A DNA stretch of 64,000 bases, taken from the NCBI RefSeq assembly GCF_000212375.1, contig NC_015501.1:62001-126000 (forward strand). Direction: 5' to 3'. Shown one piece after another: positions 1 through 7,103 of this stretch. The stretch's first letter is position 1, and every line of letters begins with the position of its first letter. Position numbers and translations under genes: made by a program. The notes below the pieces were generated by a model. It did no database searches. It was not told where the DNA came from and saw nothing but the letters and a program-made list of their open reading frames with translations. The DNA comes from Porphyromonas asaccharolytica DSM 20707 (GTDB taxonomy: Bacteria > Bacteroidota > Bacteroidia > Bacteroidales > Porphyromonadaceae).

Positions 1-2
1 TC

Positions 3-749
3 CCCGAAGCTAAGTCGATCATCGTCGTGGCGCAGAGCTATTACCCGCCTGTCAAGCAGCCACTAGAAGCACCCCAAGTAGCTTACTACGCTTACGGACG
101 CGACTACCACAAGGTGGTGCGCAAAAAGCTCGAGCGTCTCCTCGCATTCATTCAGTCTGAGGTCGATCAAACAGCCACGGGGCGTGTCTGCTGCGACACG
201 GCTCCGCTACTGGAGCGTTACTGGATCATGCAGAGCGGACTAGCCTATCAGGGACGCTCGAAGATGATGATCATACCTCGTCTAGGCACATTCTTTATCT
301 ATGGCTTCCTCGTCGTATCCCTACCGCTAGAGTACGGTGCAGCGATAGATCGTAGCTACTGTGGTCGCTGTCGGAGATGTATCGACAGTTGTCCCGGAGG
401 AGCTTTGCAGGCAGACGGCACTTTTCTAGCTGATCGCTGTCTAAGCTACCTAACGATCGAACATCGGGGCGCGTGGCCCGAGGGTGTCGCTGAGCGTCTA
501 GGCAATAGACTCTTCGGCTGTGACGTCTGCCAAGCTGTTTGTCCGCACAATGCTCACTGCGCACCGCACGACGAGCAAGACTTTATGATCCGCCCCGCCA
601 TTGCCCAGCTAACTTATGAACAGCTGGCCAGCTTTACCCCACAGCTCTACGAAACCTTAACGATAGGCTCCTCGATGCGACGATGCGCCTACGAAGACCT
701 CCTACGCAATGCCGAGGCGGTCTTAGCCAATCATACCACTTCCCTATGA
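3..749 (+). CDS. queG: Epoxyqueuosine reductase QueG, 5' end outside window
   Basis: Reduces epoxyqueuosine to queuosine in the wobble base of tRNAs, using cobalamin and two [4Fe-4S] clusters in the cytoplasm. The visible part is the C-terminal two thirds. A first ferredoxin-type cluster (CGRCRRCIDSCP) is encoded near 361-395 and a second (CDVCQAVCPHN) near 519-551, the paired arrangement typical of QueG. The reading frame is open to base 3, so the GTG at 27 is not a real start and the true start lies upstream of the window. The stop overlaps the ATG of the next gene (ATGA at 746-749), suggesting translational coupling. Family assignment is firm. Confidence 0.93.
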   Translation, partial: PEAKSIIVVAQSYYPPVKQPLEAPQVAYYAYGRDYHKVVRKKLERLLAFIQSEVDQTATGRVCCDTAPLLERYWIMQSGLAYQGRSKMMIIPRLGTFFIYGFLVVSLPLEYGAAIDRSYCGRCRRCIDSCPGGALQADGTFLADRCLSYLTIEHRGAWPEGVAERLGNRLFGCDVCQAVCPHNAHCAPHDEQDFMIRPAIAQLTYEQLASFTPQLYETLTIGSSMRRCAYEDLLRNAEAVLANHTTSL

Positions 750-1729
750 CAAGACACTACAACATAGCAGACCTACGAGGGCGCTTCATGCGCCGACTAA
801 AAGACTATGGTCTCCCCCTCTCCATACTCATCGGCATCGTGGGCTATCGCCCGCTCTCCACGCTGAGTCCCGCCATCCCCTATATGCTGATGCTGATGCT
901 CTTCTTTAGCTTTCTCAAGCTCACCCCTAGAGACCTGCGCATACGCCCCGTCCACTTCCTCCTACAGCTCATACAGATCGTGCTAGCTGTGGGCGGCTAC
1001 CTACTGGTGCGCTACTCAGGCATCTCCGAGAGTACGCTTCTCGCTGAGGGACTGATGATCTGCTTCTTCTGCCCCGCAGCCTCCGCATCGCCCGTAGTCA
1101 TCGGCTTCCTCGGAGGCAATGTCGCCCTAGGCACCACCTACGTCCTGCTCACCAGCGTGGGCGTCATCGCCTTAGCACCACTCCTGCTAGGCTTCTTCGG
1201 CAGTGGAGCAATGGACTACGGAGCCACCTTTGTACAGATCTTCTACCGCGTGCTACCCGTCATCACGCTGCCCCTACTCGTCGCTTGGGCCGTCCGCTAC
1301 GGCGTCAAGCCCGTCTATCGGGTACTCACTAAGATCCCCTCAGCCAGCTTCTGGGTCTGGCTTCTCTGCCTCTCACTCATTATGGCCAATACGGTACACT
1401 TCATTGCTGAGGAGCCACGAGAGATGATCCCGACGATGATCCTGTTAGGCGTCATGGGGCTGATCGCCTGCATCGTTCAGTTTGCCCTCGGCAAGTGGCT
1501 CAGCAAGCGAGTCCTCGGCGAGAGCATCACCCTCGGACAGAGCTTAGGACAGAAAAACTCAACCATCGCCATCTGGCTAGCGCAGAGCTACCTCAACCCG
1601 CTCTCCTCCGTCGCTATGGCCGCCTACTCTATCTGGCAAAACCTCCTCAACGCCTACCAGATACACCGCGCCACGCAACGCTCCGACAAAAAACCCTCCC
1701 ATAAGCGAAAGTCTAAACAAAACGATTAG
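746..1729 (+). CDS. SBF-like (bile acid:sodium symporter superfamily) membrane transporter
   Basis: A polytopic inner-membrane protein of about 327 residues with around nine or ten hydrophobic segments. The stretches FLGGNVALGT and, near the C-terminus, GQKNSTIAIWLAQ followed by a conserved Trp-Gln-Asn resemble the two crossover regions of the BASS/SBF family, whose members couple sodium to organic-anion uptake. The substrate cannot be read from sequence. I place the start at the ATG overlapping the queG stop, not at the upstream in-frame ATG at 683, which lies deep inside queG. The C-terminus is a basic cytoplasmic tail rich in Lys and Ser. Confidence 0.75.
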   Translation: MTRHYNIADLRGRFMRRLKDYGLPLSILIGIVGYRPLSTLSPAIPYMLMLMLFFSFLKLTPRDLRIRPVHFLLQLIQIVLAVGGYLLVRYSGISESTLLAEGLMICFFCPAASASPVVIGFLGGNVALGTTYVLLTSVGVIALAPLLLGFFGSGAMDYGATFVQIFYRVLPVITLPLLVAWAVRYGVKPVYRVLTKIPSASFWVWLLCLSLIMANTVHFIAEEPREMIPTMILLGVMGLIACIVQFALGKWLSKRVLGESITLGQSLGQKNSTIAIWLAQSYLNPLSSVAMAAYSIWQNLLNAYQIHRATQRSDKKPSHKRKSKQND

Positions 1730-1741
1730 AGGCCCCTCCTT

Positions 1742-2524
1742 ATGACGAGACGAAAAAGGATAACGCTATTGGTCATCGGAGCTACAGCTCTGGTGATACT
1801 GCTCTGCGGAGTATGGCTATGGCGCTCTATGCGCACGAGCAATCCGTGGGGCGCTAAGACTATTGGCGACATAGCCACACCCGCAGGCTACAGCCGTGTG
1901 GAGGCTCCCGCAGGGAGCTACACGGCTTATTTACGCGCCCTACCATTGAAGCCACGCGGTGCTAGGGTGCAGCTATACACGGGGAGCGATGCGCGCTTGC
2001 AGTTTCTCTCCACAGCGGTGATCGACCAGGATATCCTCAGCAACGATGAGCAGTGTGCCGATGTGACTATGCGTCTGCGGGCTGAGTACCTTTGGCAGAA
2101 GGGACGCTACCAGGAGATCAGCTTTCGCAATGTCCATGGCAAGACGATGCGCTACTCTGGCGGAGCGTCTCGTAGTGCCTTCGAGCGTTATATGCGAGGC
2201 GTCTATGGTGCTTGCAGTACCTTCTCGCTCTATCAGGAGACCAAGCCCCGTGCTATACAAGATGTGATGCCAGGCGATGTGCTCGTCTATCCGGCACGTC
2301 CAGGGCGCAAGTACGGTCATGCCGTTATGGTAGTCGATGTAGCGCGGAGCAGATCTGGCAAAGTGGCGATCATGTGCCTCGAGGGCAATACCCCCGCTCG
2401 TGAGAAGCACCTTGTGCGCAATCCCAACCCACTGCATAACCCGTGGTTTATACTCAGCGAGGGAGACGAGGCAATACAGATCTCAGTCTTTCGCTTTAAC
2501 AAAGACGAACTCAGACATTACTAA
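1742..2524 (+). CDS. DUF4846 family protein
   Basis: 260 residues with an N-terminal membrane anchor (about residues 7-27, VIGATALVILLCGVWLW) and an exported domain. The segment starting NPWGAKTIGDIATPAGYSRV and the later GGASRSAFERYMR and DVMPGDVLVYP stretches fit my memory of DUF4846, a Bacteroidota family of unknown function. The late HAVMVVDVA segment, with its His in a hydrophobic strand, resembles an NlpC/P60- or CHAP-like fold, but no catalytic set was established. It starts 12 bp after the SBF-like gene and is probably co-transcribed with it. Confidence 0.65.
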   Translation: MTRRKRITLLVIGATALVILLCGVWLWRSMRTSNPWGAKTIGDIATPAGYSRVEAPAGSYTAYLRALPLKPRGARVQLYTGSDARLQFLSTAVIDQDILSNDEQCADVTMRLRAEYLWQKGRYQEISFRNVHGKTMRYSGGASRSAFERYMRGVYGACSTFSLYQETKPRAIQDVMPGDVLVYPARPGRKYGHAVMVVDVARSRSGKVAIMCLEGNTPAREKHLVRNPNPLHNPWFILSEGDEAIQISVFRFNKDELRHY

Positions 2525-2536
2525 CTTCATAATAAT

Positions 2537-3034
2537 ATGAAACGAACCCTCTTACTCCTCACCCTACTCCTCAGCAGCCTCCTCACCCTCTCAGCTCAGA
2601 CCTATATCTATAGCGGAGATAAGCGCTACGACTACGACTCACAGGTCATCGCCACGTGGGACGGCACCCGCCTCTACAGCGGGGACAAGCGATACGACTA
2701 CAATTCACGAGTCATCGCCACGTGGGACGGCACCCGCCTCTACAGCGGGGACAAGCGGTACGACTACGACTCACAGGTCATCGCCACCTGGGACGGCACT
2801 CGCCTCTACAGCGGGGACAAGCGATACGACTACAATTCACGAGTCATCGCCACGTGGGATGGCACCCGCGTCTACAGTGGCGACAAGCGATACGACTACG
2901 ACTCACGAGTCATAGCCACCTGGGATGGTCCTCGCATCTACAGCGGCGACAAGCGGTACGACTATGACTCCCGTGTCCGCTACACCATCGAGGGACACCT
3001 CCCCGTTGCCGTTGCCATCTACCTCATCTTGTGA
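2537..3034 (+). CDS. Small secreted protein built of 22-residue tandem repeats
   Basis: 165 residues: a clear signal peptide (residues 1-20, ending LSAQ), then five full and one partial copies of a 22-residue unit, then a short hydrophobic tail. Each unit contains YSGDKRYDY, an Asp or Asn, Ser, Gln or Arg, then VIATWDG and an Arg. The DNA repeat is 66 bp: units begin at 2609, 2675, 2741, 2807, 2873 and 2939. Asp/Gln-type and Asn/Arg-type units alternate, pointing to duplication of a 132-bp pair. The regular Tyr/Trp/Gly-rich strands suggest a symmetric beta structure. It may relate to small 4-fold beta-flower proteins of Bacteroidota, but I am unsure. Function unknown; it starts 12 bp after the DUF4846 gene. 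Confidence 0.75.
   Translation: MKRTLLLLTLLLSSLLTLSAQTYIYSGDKRYDYDSQVIATWDGTRLYSGDKRYDYNSRVIATWDGTRLYSGDKRYDYDSQVIATWDGTRLYSGDKRYDYNSRVIATWDGTRVYSGDKRYDYDSRVIATWDGPRIYSGDKRYDYDSRVRYTIEGHLPVAVAIYLIL
2609..2980 (+). repeat. 66-bp in-frame tandem repeat, 5.6 copies
   Basis: Six head-to-tail units of 66 bp inside the small secreted protein gene. Units 2 and 4 differ at only two bases; units 1 and 3 differ at six, mostly third codon positions. The period is a multiple of three, so gain or loss of units keeps the frame. Confidence 0.93.
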
Positions 3035-3115
3035 TCCTTTTGGAGAGAGCAACAGGATCATCTTTCGAAAGAAACAGCTACATTTGTGACAACAAATAAC
3101 AACATACTCAATACG

Positions 3116-4789
3116 ATGAAGCGAATCATGGCTCTACTGCTAAGCCTCGTCTGCTTAGCCACTACGCTGTCCGCTCAGGTACAGGACACGACAGACCTCT
3201 CTACGCAAGATATGCCCACCTTGGAGCGAACCTTTGACACATTCTCACCCGACCTCCAGGATGCCCTAGAGACTATCATGCCTAGCCCTGAAAATCAGAC
3301 AGCATTCCTTGAGAACGTCCAGAAGGCACTCCAGAGCGAGCCAAACAATGGTGTCGCTTGGGCTTACGTCGCCACCATCTACCGTATGCAGAGCAAGCCC
3401 GAGCAAGCGCTAGAGGCGGCCACCAAGGCAATCACCCTCCTACGGGCGAAGCCCGCACGTAGAGCTATGGTCTACAGCCTACGCTCAGATATCTATACAG
3501 ACCTCGAGGACGCTGTCAAGGCGCTTATGGACCTACACTCTGCTATCAAGGATGCTCCCGACACGCCTGCTCTATACTTAAAGCGCGGTGGTCTCTATAT
3601 GAATATGGAGCAGTACGAACTCGCAGAGGTGGACCTGCGTAAGTTTATTTCGCTAGCTCCTAAAGACGCAACTGGCTATACTGGATTGGCTACGCTTGCG
3701 ATACTACAAGAGAAGTATGAGGATGCCATACAGAACCTAAATGAAGCTATCAAGCTCGAACCTAACGAAGGCTTTCTCTACTATCTGAGAGCTGGTAGCA
3801 ACGTCAAGCTAGAGCACTACGATGAGGCGATGGATGACATTATCTATACCATTGCAAATAGCCTCGCAGACCAAGACACCTATTCCCTACTCAATGTCAT
3901 CGCAGATCAGGCGATGCCTACTCTCGAAGCTAAGCTCAAGGCTGTAGAGTCCGTGAACAAAACGGGAGAGTACCTCTTCCTCATAGGCTTGACTCATCAA
4001 AATATCGGAGACAACAAGGGTGCCCTGGAGTACTACCAGAAGGTTACGGAGCGCAGAGAGCTAGACGATGTCGTAGCCAGCTCTATAGCGACTGCCTATC
4101 AGGGGATAGGCGACTACAGCTCTGCCCTCAAGTATATCGATGAGGCTATCTCGCTAGACCCTACGGACTACACCTACATTTATACCAAAGCGCAGATGCT
4201 CACAGAGGATGACAATCTACGAAGAGCCCTCGCAGAGTCGAATAAGTATCTCTCGCTCGTACCTGATGACCCTGATGGTTACTATCAGCGTGCTCAGATC
4301 AAGAGTAAGTCCCAGGACCTCCAGGGCGCCATCGATGACTACTCCAAGGTCATCGAGCTAAGCGACACCTACTTATGGGCTTACATCAAGCGAGCAGACC
4401 GCTACACAGCACTGGGACGCAAGGATGCCGCCACGGCCGACTATCGCAAGGTGATCGAGATCCTACAGGAGCAGGATGCGACAGACATGACTATGGCTTA
4501 TGCTTACCAGTCTCTAGGCGAGCAGGAGCAAGCCCTCGCAACCATCGCTAAGTGTATCGAGGGGGCCCCCGACAATGCCGAGCTCTACTACAGCATCTCA
4601 GGGGTCTATGGTCGAATGGGTAAGACGGAGCAAGCACTGGACAACCTACGCATCGCCCTCGAAAAGGGATACAAAGACCTCATCTACATTGAGGACGACA
4701 CAGACATCGCCGCCCTACGAGACAATCCACAGTACAAAGCCCTCATACAGCAGTACAAGGAGAAGCTAGGCTATAAGAAGCCCCAATAA
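3116..4789 (+). CDS. Secreted TPR-repeat protein
   Basis: About 557 residues from the ATG at 3116, which opens a standard signal peptide (MKRIMALLLSLVCLATTLSAQ region). A GTG 30 bp upstream would add ten polar residues before it and is less likely. The mature protein is almost entirely tetratricopeptide repeats, for example the units starting EPNNGVAWAYVATIYRMQ, PTDYTYIYTKAQML and SDTYLWAYIKRADRYTALGR. Such proteins act as scaffolds in the periplasm or outer membrane. No enzyme domain is visible and the partner is unknown. It follows the repeat protein after about 80 bp, so it may have its own promoter. Confidence 0.85.
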   Translation: MKRIMALLLSLVCLATTLSAQVQDTTDLSTQDMPTLERTFDTFSPDLQDALETIMPSPENQTAFLENVQKALQSEPNNGVAWAYVATIYRMQSKPEQALEAATKAITLLRAKPARRAMVYSLRSDIYTDLEDAVKALMDLHSAIKDAPDTPALYLKRGGLYMNMEQYELAEVDLRKFISLAPKDATGYTGLATLAILQEKYEDAIQNLNEAIKLEPNEGFLYYLRAGSNVKLEHYDEAMDDIIYTIANSLADQDTYSLLNVIADQAMPTLEAKLKAVESVNKTGEYLFLIGLTHQNIGDNKGALEYYQKVTERRELDDVVASSIATAYQGIGDYSSALKYIDEAISLDPTDYTYIYTKAQMLTEDDNLRRALAESNKYLSLVPDDPDGYYQRAQIKSKSQDLQGAIDDYSKVIELSDTYLWAYIKRADRYTALGRKDAATADYRKVIEILQEQDATDMTMAYAYQSLGEQEQALATIAKCIEGAPDNAELYYSISGVYGRMGKTEQALDNLRIALEKGYKDLIYIEDDTDIAALRDNPQYKALIQQYKEKLGYKKPQ

Positions 4790-4815
4790 TAAGCACCCCA
4801 GACACAATCGCATAG

Positions 4816-4975
4816 CCACGTGGAGAGTCACGAATCTCCACGTGGCTATTTTTTATTTCCTACGTGGGGGCGAAACATTTCCTCCGAAGTTTCATTTGAT
4901 TCCTCCGAAGTTTTGTTTCGTCTCCACGTGGAGAATGTTTCTTCCCCACGTGGCGGTTTGGAGATTTCCACGTGG
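4816..4975 (+). repeat. 160-bp CCACGTGG element, copy 1
   Basis: Bounded by CCACGTGG palindromes at 4816 and 4968. Further boxes, exact or one base off, lie at 4838, 4860, 4924 and 4946, so offsets are 0, 22, 44, 108, 130 and 152. The centre carries two direct repeats containing TTCCTCCGAAGTTT. Three further copies occur in this window with the same overall length. Confidence 0.92.
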
Positions 4976-5103
4976 GGATCGGAAACGTGTAGCCCTTTGC
5001 TTTCTAAGTTCATATGCAAGTAAAATGCGAAGTTTTTTCTCGTTTCGGAAGTTCGGTCGACTTCTCTTCGGGTGAACCGCTCAGCGGGGTGGGGGCTTCC
5101 ACC

Positions 5104-5233
5104 GTAGGTGCGGACCTATGTGTCCGCCCGTCCTCACCTGAGCGTAGTCTATTCTGCGGGCGGACACGCAGGTCCGCCCCTACACGAATCACATCAACAC
5201 GACAAATCCAGCCATCAAATGCTGTAATACCAG
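5104..5233 (+). repeat. 130-bp direct repeat, copy A
   Basis: Nearly identical to 5539-5668, with two mismatches by eye. The first 80 bases form a long imperfect inverted repeat: GTAGGTGCGGACC pairs with GGTCCGCCCCTAC, and TGTCCGCCCG pairs with CGGGCGGACA. The remaining 50 bases are unpaired. Confidence 0.93.
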
Positions 5234-5256
5234 TATTTGTATGGACTCATGGTCGT

Positions 5257-5408
5257 GCGTCCATTGAGTCAAAGCGAAACGAGTAACGATGAGACGAGTA
5301 ACCCTTTGTAGGGACGCACGGTCTGTGCGTCCGTTGAGTCAAAGCGAAACGAGTAACGATGAGACGAGTAACCCTTTGTAGGGACGCACGGTCTGTGCGT
5401 CCGTTGTC
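5257..5408 (+). repeat. 70-bp tandem repeat, two copies and a partial third
   Basis: The block beginning GAGTCAAAGCGAAACGAGTA recurs at a 70-bp period (5266 and 5336). Each copy ends in the hairpin GGACGCAC-GGTCT-GTGCGTCC. Related hairpins recur at 5434-5465, 6018-6045, 6117-6141 and 43326-43376. Confidence 0.9.
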
Positions 5409-5538
5409 GTTAAAACTACGATGCTGTAACTTTTGATACAACGGACGCTCAGACCGAGCGTCCCTACAGCGGGTTACTCGTCTTGCTTTGTCGACAACGG
5501 ACGCACTTGACGTATAGCGATGATACGTGTAACCCTTT

Positions 5539-5668
5539 GTAGGGGCGGACCTATGTGTCCGCCCGTCCTCACCTGAGCGTAGTCTATTCTGCGGGCGGAC
5601 ACGCAGGTCCGCCCCTACACGAATCACATCAACACGACAAATCCAGCCATCAAATACTGTAATACCAG
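5539..5668 (+). repeat. 130-bp direct repeat, copy B
   Basis: Second copy of the 5104-5233 repeat at an offset of 435 bp, with the same inverted-repeat head GTAGGGGCGGACC/GGTCCGCCCCTAC. Confidence 0.93.
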
Positions 5669-5689
5669 CAGCATAATAGACAGACGCAC

Positions 5690-6180
5690 ACAGAAGGACC
5701 TCGCAAGAGGTCCGACGAATCATAGCCGTGGGTCGGAGGGGCAAAGCTCCGAACGACCCACGGACGCTAGACTTCACCTGATTTATCGACCCCTTGTGGG
5801 TCGGACTAGACGAATCTACAGCTCCAGTCCGACCTCCCGCTAGGGGAGGTCGTCCCCCTTATACGCACCTATGTCCCCCAGTCGTTCGGAGCTTTGCTCC
5901 TTCGACTGGGGGCTATGATTCGTCCGACCGCAAGCGGTCGCTTCCTCCGTCACCTGCACTCGTCTTATTGCACAACAACGAGACAAGTAACCCTGTGTAT
6001 CACAGCGTGACGAGTAACCCTGTGTAGGGACGCTCGGATAGTATCGAGTCGGATGGCGTCCGTCCCCAAACCTGCCGTGACGGATAATAACTTGACGCTG
6101 TAACCTTTGCACAACGAGCGCACGGTCGTGCGTCCGTTGTAGTACAGCCGTTACTCGTCTCATCGCCACACGTGAGATTT
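5690..6180. repeat. Cluster of GC-rich hairpins
   Basis: Contains several short inverted repeats: GGGTCGGAGG.../...GACCCACGGAC around 5730-5763, CCCCCAGTCG...CGACTGGGGG around 5877-5912, GACCGCAAGCGGTC around 5926-5940, and GCGCACGGTCGTGCGT around 6118-6133. The phrase CGAGTAACCC recurs among them. No gene was seen. Confidence 0.6.
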
Positions 6181-6206
6181 GCGGGGATTAAAGAGTCTAG
6201 TGGGTC

Positions 6207-6237
6207 GTTGTGGCTTCGCTAGAGTTTTGTATCTTTG
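6207..6237 (+). promoter_or_regulatory. Bacteroidota-type promoter before the 6339 gene
   Basis: GTTG at 6207-6210, 19 bases, then TATCTTTG at 6230-6237, close to the TTTG-N19-21-TAnnTTTG consensus. Transcription would begin near 6244, giving a leader of about 95 bases. Confidence 0.5.
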
Positions 6238-6338
6238 GAGATATGAAGGAGATGAGACGGCTCTTCGGGGAGTTCTTTTCTCCAGCTATTCCGCACTGTG
6301 GGATAGCTTTCGTTGATAATTAGACAAATAGAGATCGT

Positions 6339-7088
6339 ATGAGACAGAGACAGATATTGGGACTTTTGCTCTTCGTGCTCCTCTTGGGAGTGAGAAGTAG
6401 CTGGGCACAGACGGCAGACCAGCAGCAGGTCTACGAGGCGTATGTAAAGCGTGACATCAACAGTTGGAAGCGGGTCGTAGACCGTATGCACGCTGAGCCT
6501 AACAAGAGCTATGCACGTATTGCCGAGCTGGTCGAGTATGAGTACGGCTACATCGCTGAGTGCATGCTACGCGACAGAAACAATGAGGCGGAGCAGTACC
6601 TCAAGCGTTACAAAGCGCACGTAGACTACCTCCTAGAGTGTGACTACAAGACCGCCGAGATGACCGCCTACCTATCGGCTTACTACACTTACCGCATCGG
6701 CATATCATGGCTACGTGCTCCGCTTGTGGGCAATAAGAGCATTAGTCTGATGAATCGCTCGATCAAGATGAACCAGCAAAACGTTATCGGCCTGATCCAG
6801 CGAGGCAATGCACAATACTTTGCGCCAGCTTTCTTCAAGGGTGATGCTAAGCGGGGAGCTATCGACTACTTTCTTCGTGCTGAGCGTGCGATGGTTTCGC
6901 AGGGCAAGAGCAAGGGATCGTGGCTTTACTTAAGTCTCCTGATCCAAATTGCCGAGTGCTACGTAGGTGTCGGGGAGCAGACGCAGGCTGAGACGTGGTA
7001 TCGCAAGGCTATCGCACTAGAGCCTAGACTCACCTGGGCACTCGATAGTAAGTACCTAGAGAACAAGCAGAAGCGCGGACAGCATTAG
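6339..7088 (+). CDS. Secreted helical (TPR-like) protein of unknown function
   Basis: 249 residues with an N-terminal signal peptide (about 1-24, ending SSWAQ). The rest is helical, with repeats that look TPR-like, for example YVGVGEQTQAETWYRKAIALEP close to the C-terminus. An Asn-Gln-rich middle stretch (MNQQNVIGLIQRGNAQYF) also fits a helix pair. I recognise no named family or catalytic motif. It starts about 100 bp after a promoter-like element and ends 15 bp before uvrB, so the two may share a transcript, though their functions seem unrelated. Confidence 0.75.
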   Translation: MRQRQILGLLLFVLLLGVRSSWAQTADQQQVYEAYVKRDINSWKRVVDRMHAEPNKSYARIAELVEYEYGYIAECMLRDRNNEAEQYLKRYKAHVDYLLECDYKTAEMTAYLSAYYTYRIGISWLRAPLVGNKSISLMNRSIKMNQQNVIGLIQRGNAQYFAPAFFKGDAKRGAIDYFLRAERAMVSQGKSKGSWLYLSLLIQIAECYVGVGEQTQAETWYRKAIALEPRLTWALDSKYLENKQKRGQH

Positions 7089-7103
7089 AGTGGAGCAGGT
7101 GCC

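Larger units (their letters stand above)
4790..6338. other. 1.55-kb gene-free, repeat-packed intergenic region
   Basis: No convincing gene is present. Reading frames here are short, differ in composition from neighbours and follow the repeats. It holds a 160-bp CCACGTGG element, two copies of a 130-bp repeat, a 70-bp tandem repeat with GGACGCAC/GTGCGTCC hairpins, further GC-rich hairpins, and finally a promoter just before the next gene. Confidence 0.85.

Noticed and set aside
2656-2967. A second long frame inside the 66-bp repeat gene
   Set aside because: It is open only because the repeat has the same period in every frame. No signal or domain, and the main frame has a clear signal peptide.
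5257-5408. CRISPR-like array
   Set aside because: The 70-bp period is a plain tandem repeat with no conserved repeat and variable spacer, and no cas genes are present in the window.
4820-6169. Several frames of 60-176 codons in the 4.8-6.3 kb gap
   Set aside because: They run across inverted and direct repeats, on both strands, without promoter, RBS or composition matching the neighbours.
6243-6323. A 26-codon frame starting ATGAAGGAG just after the 6207 promoter
   Set aside because: Predicted transcription begins almost on its ATG, so it would be leaderless. It has no similarity to a known leader peptide.
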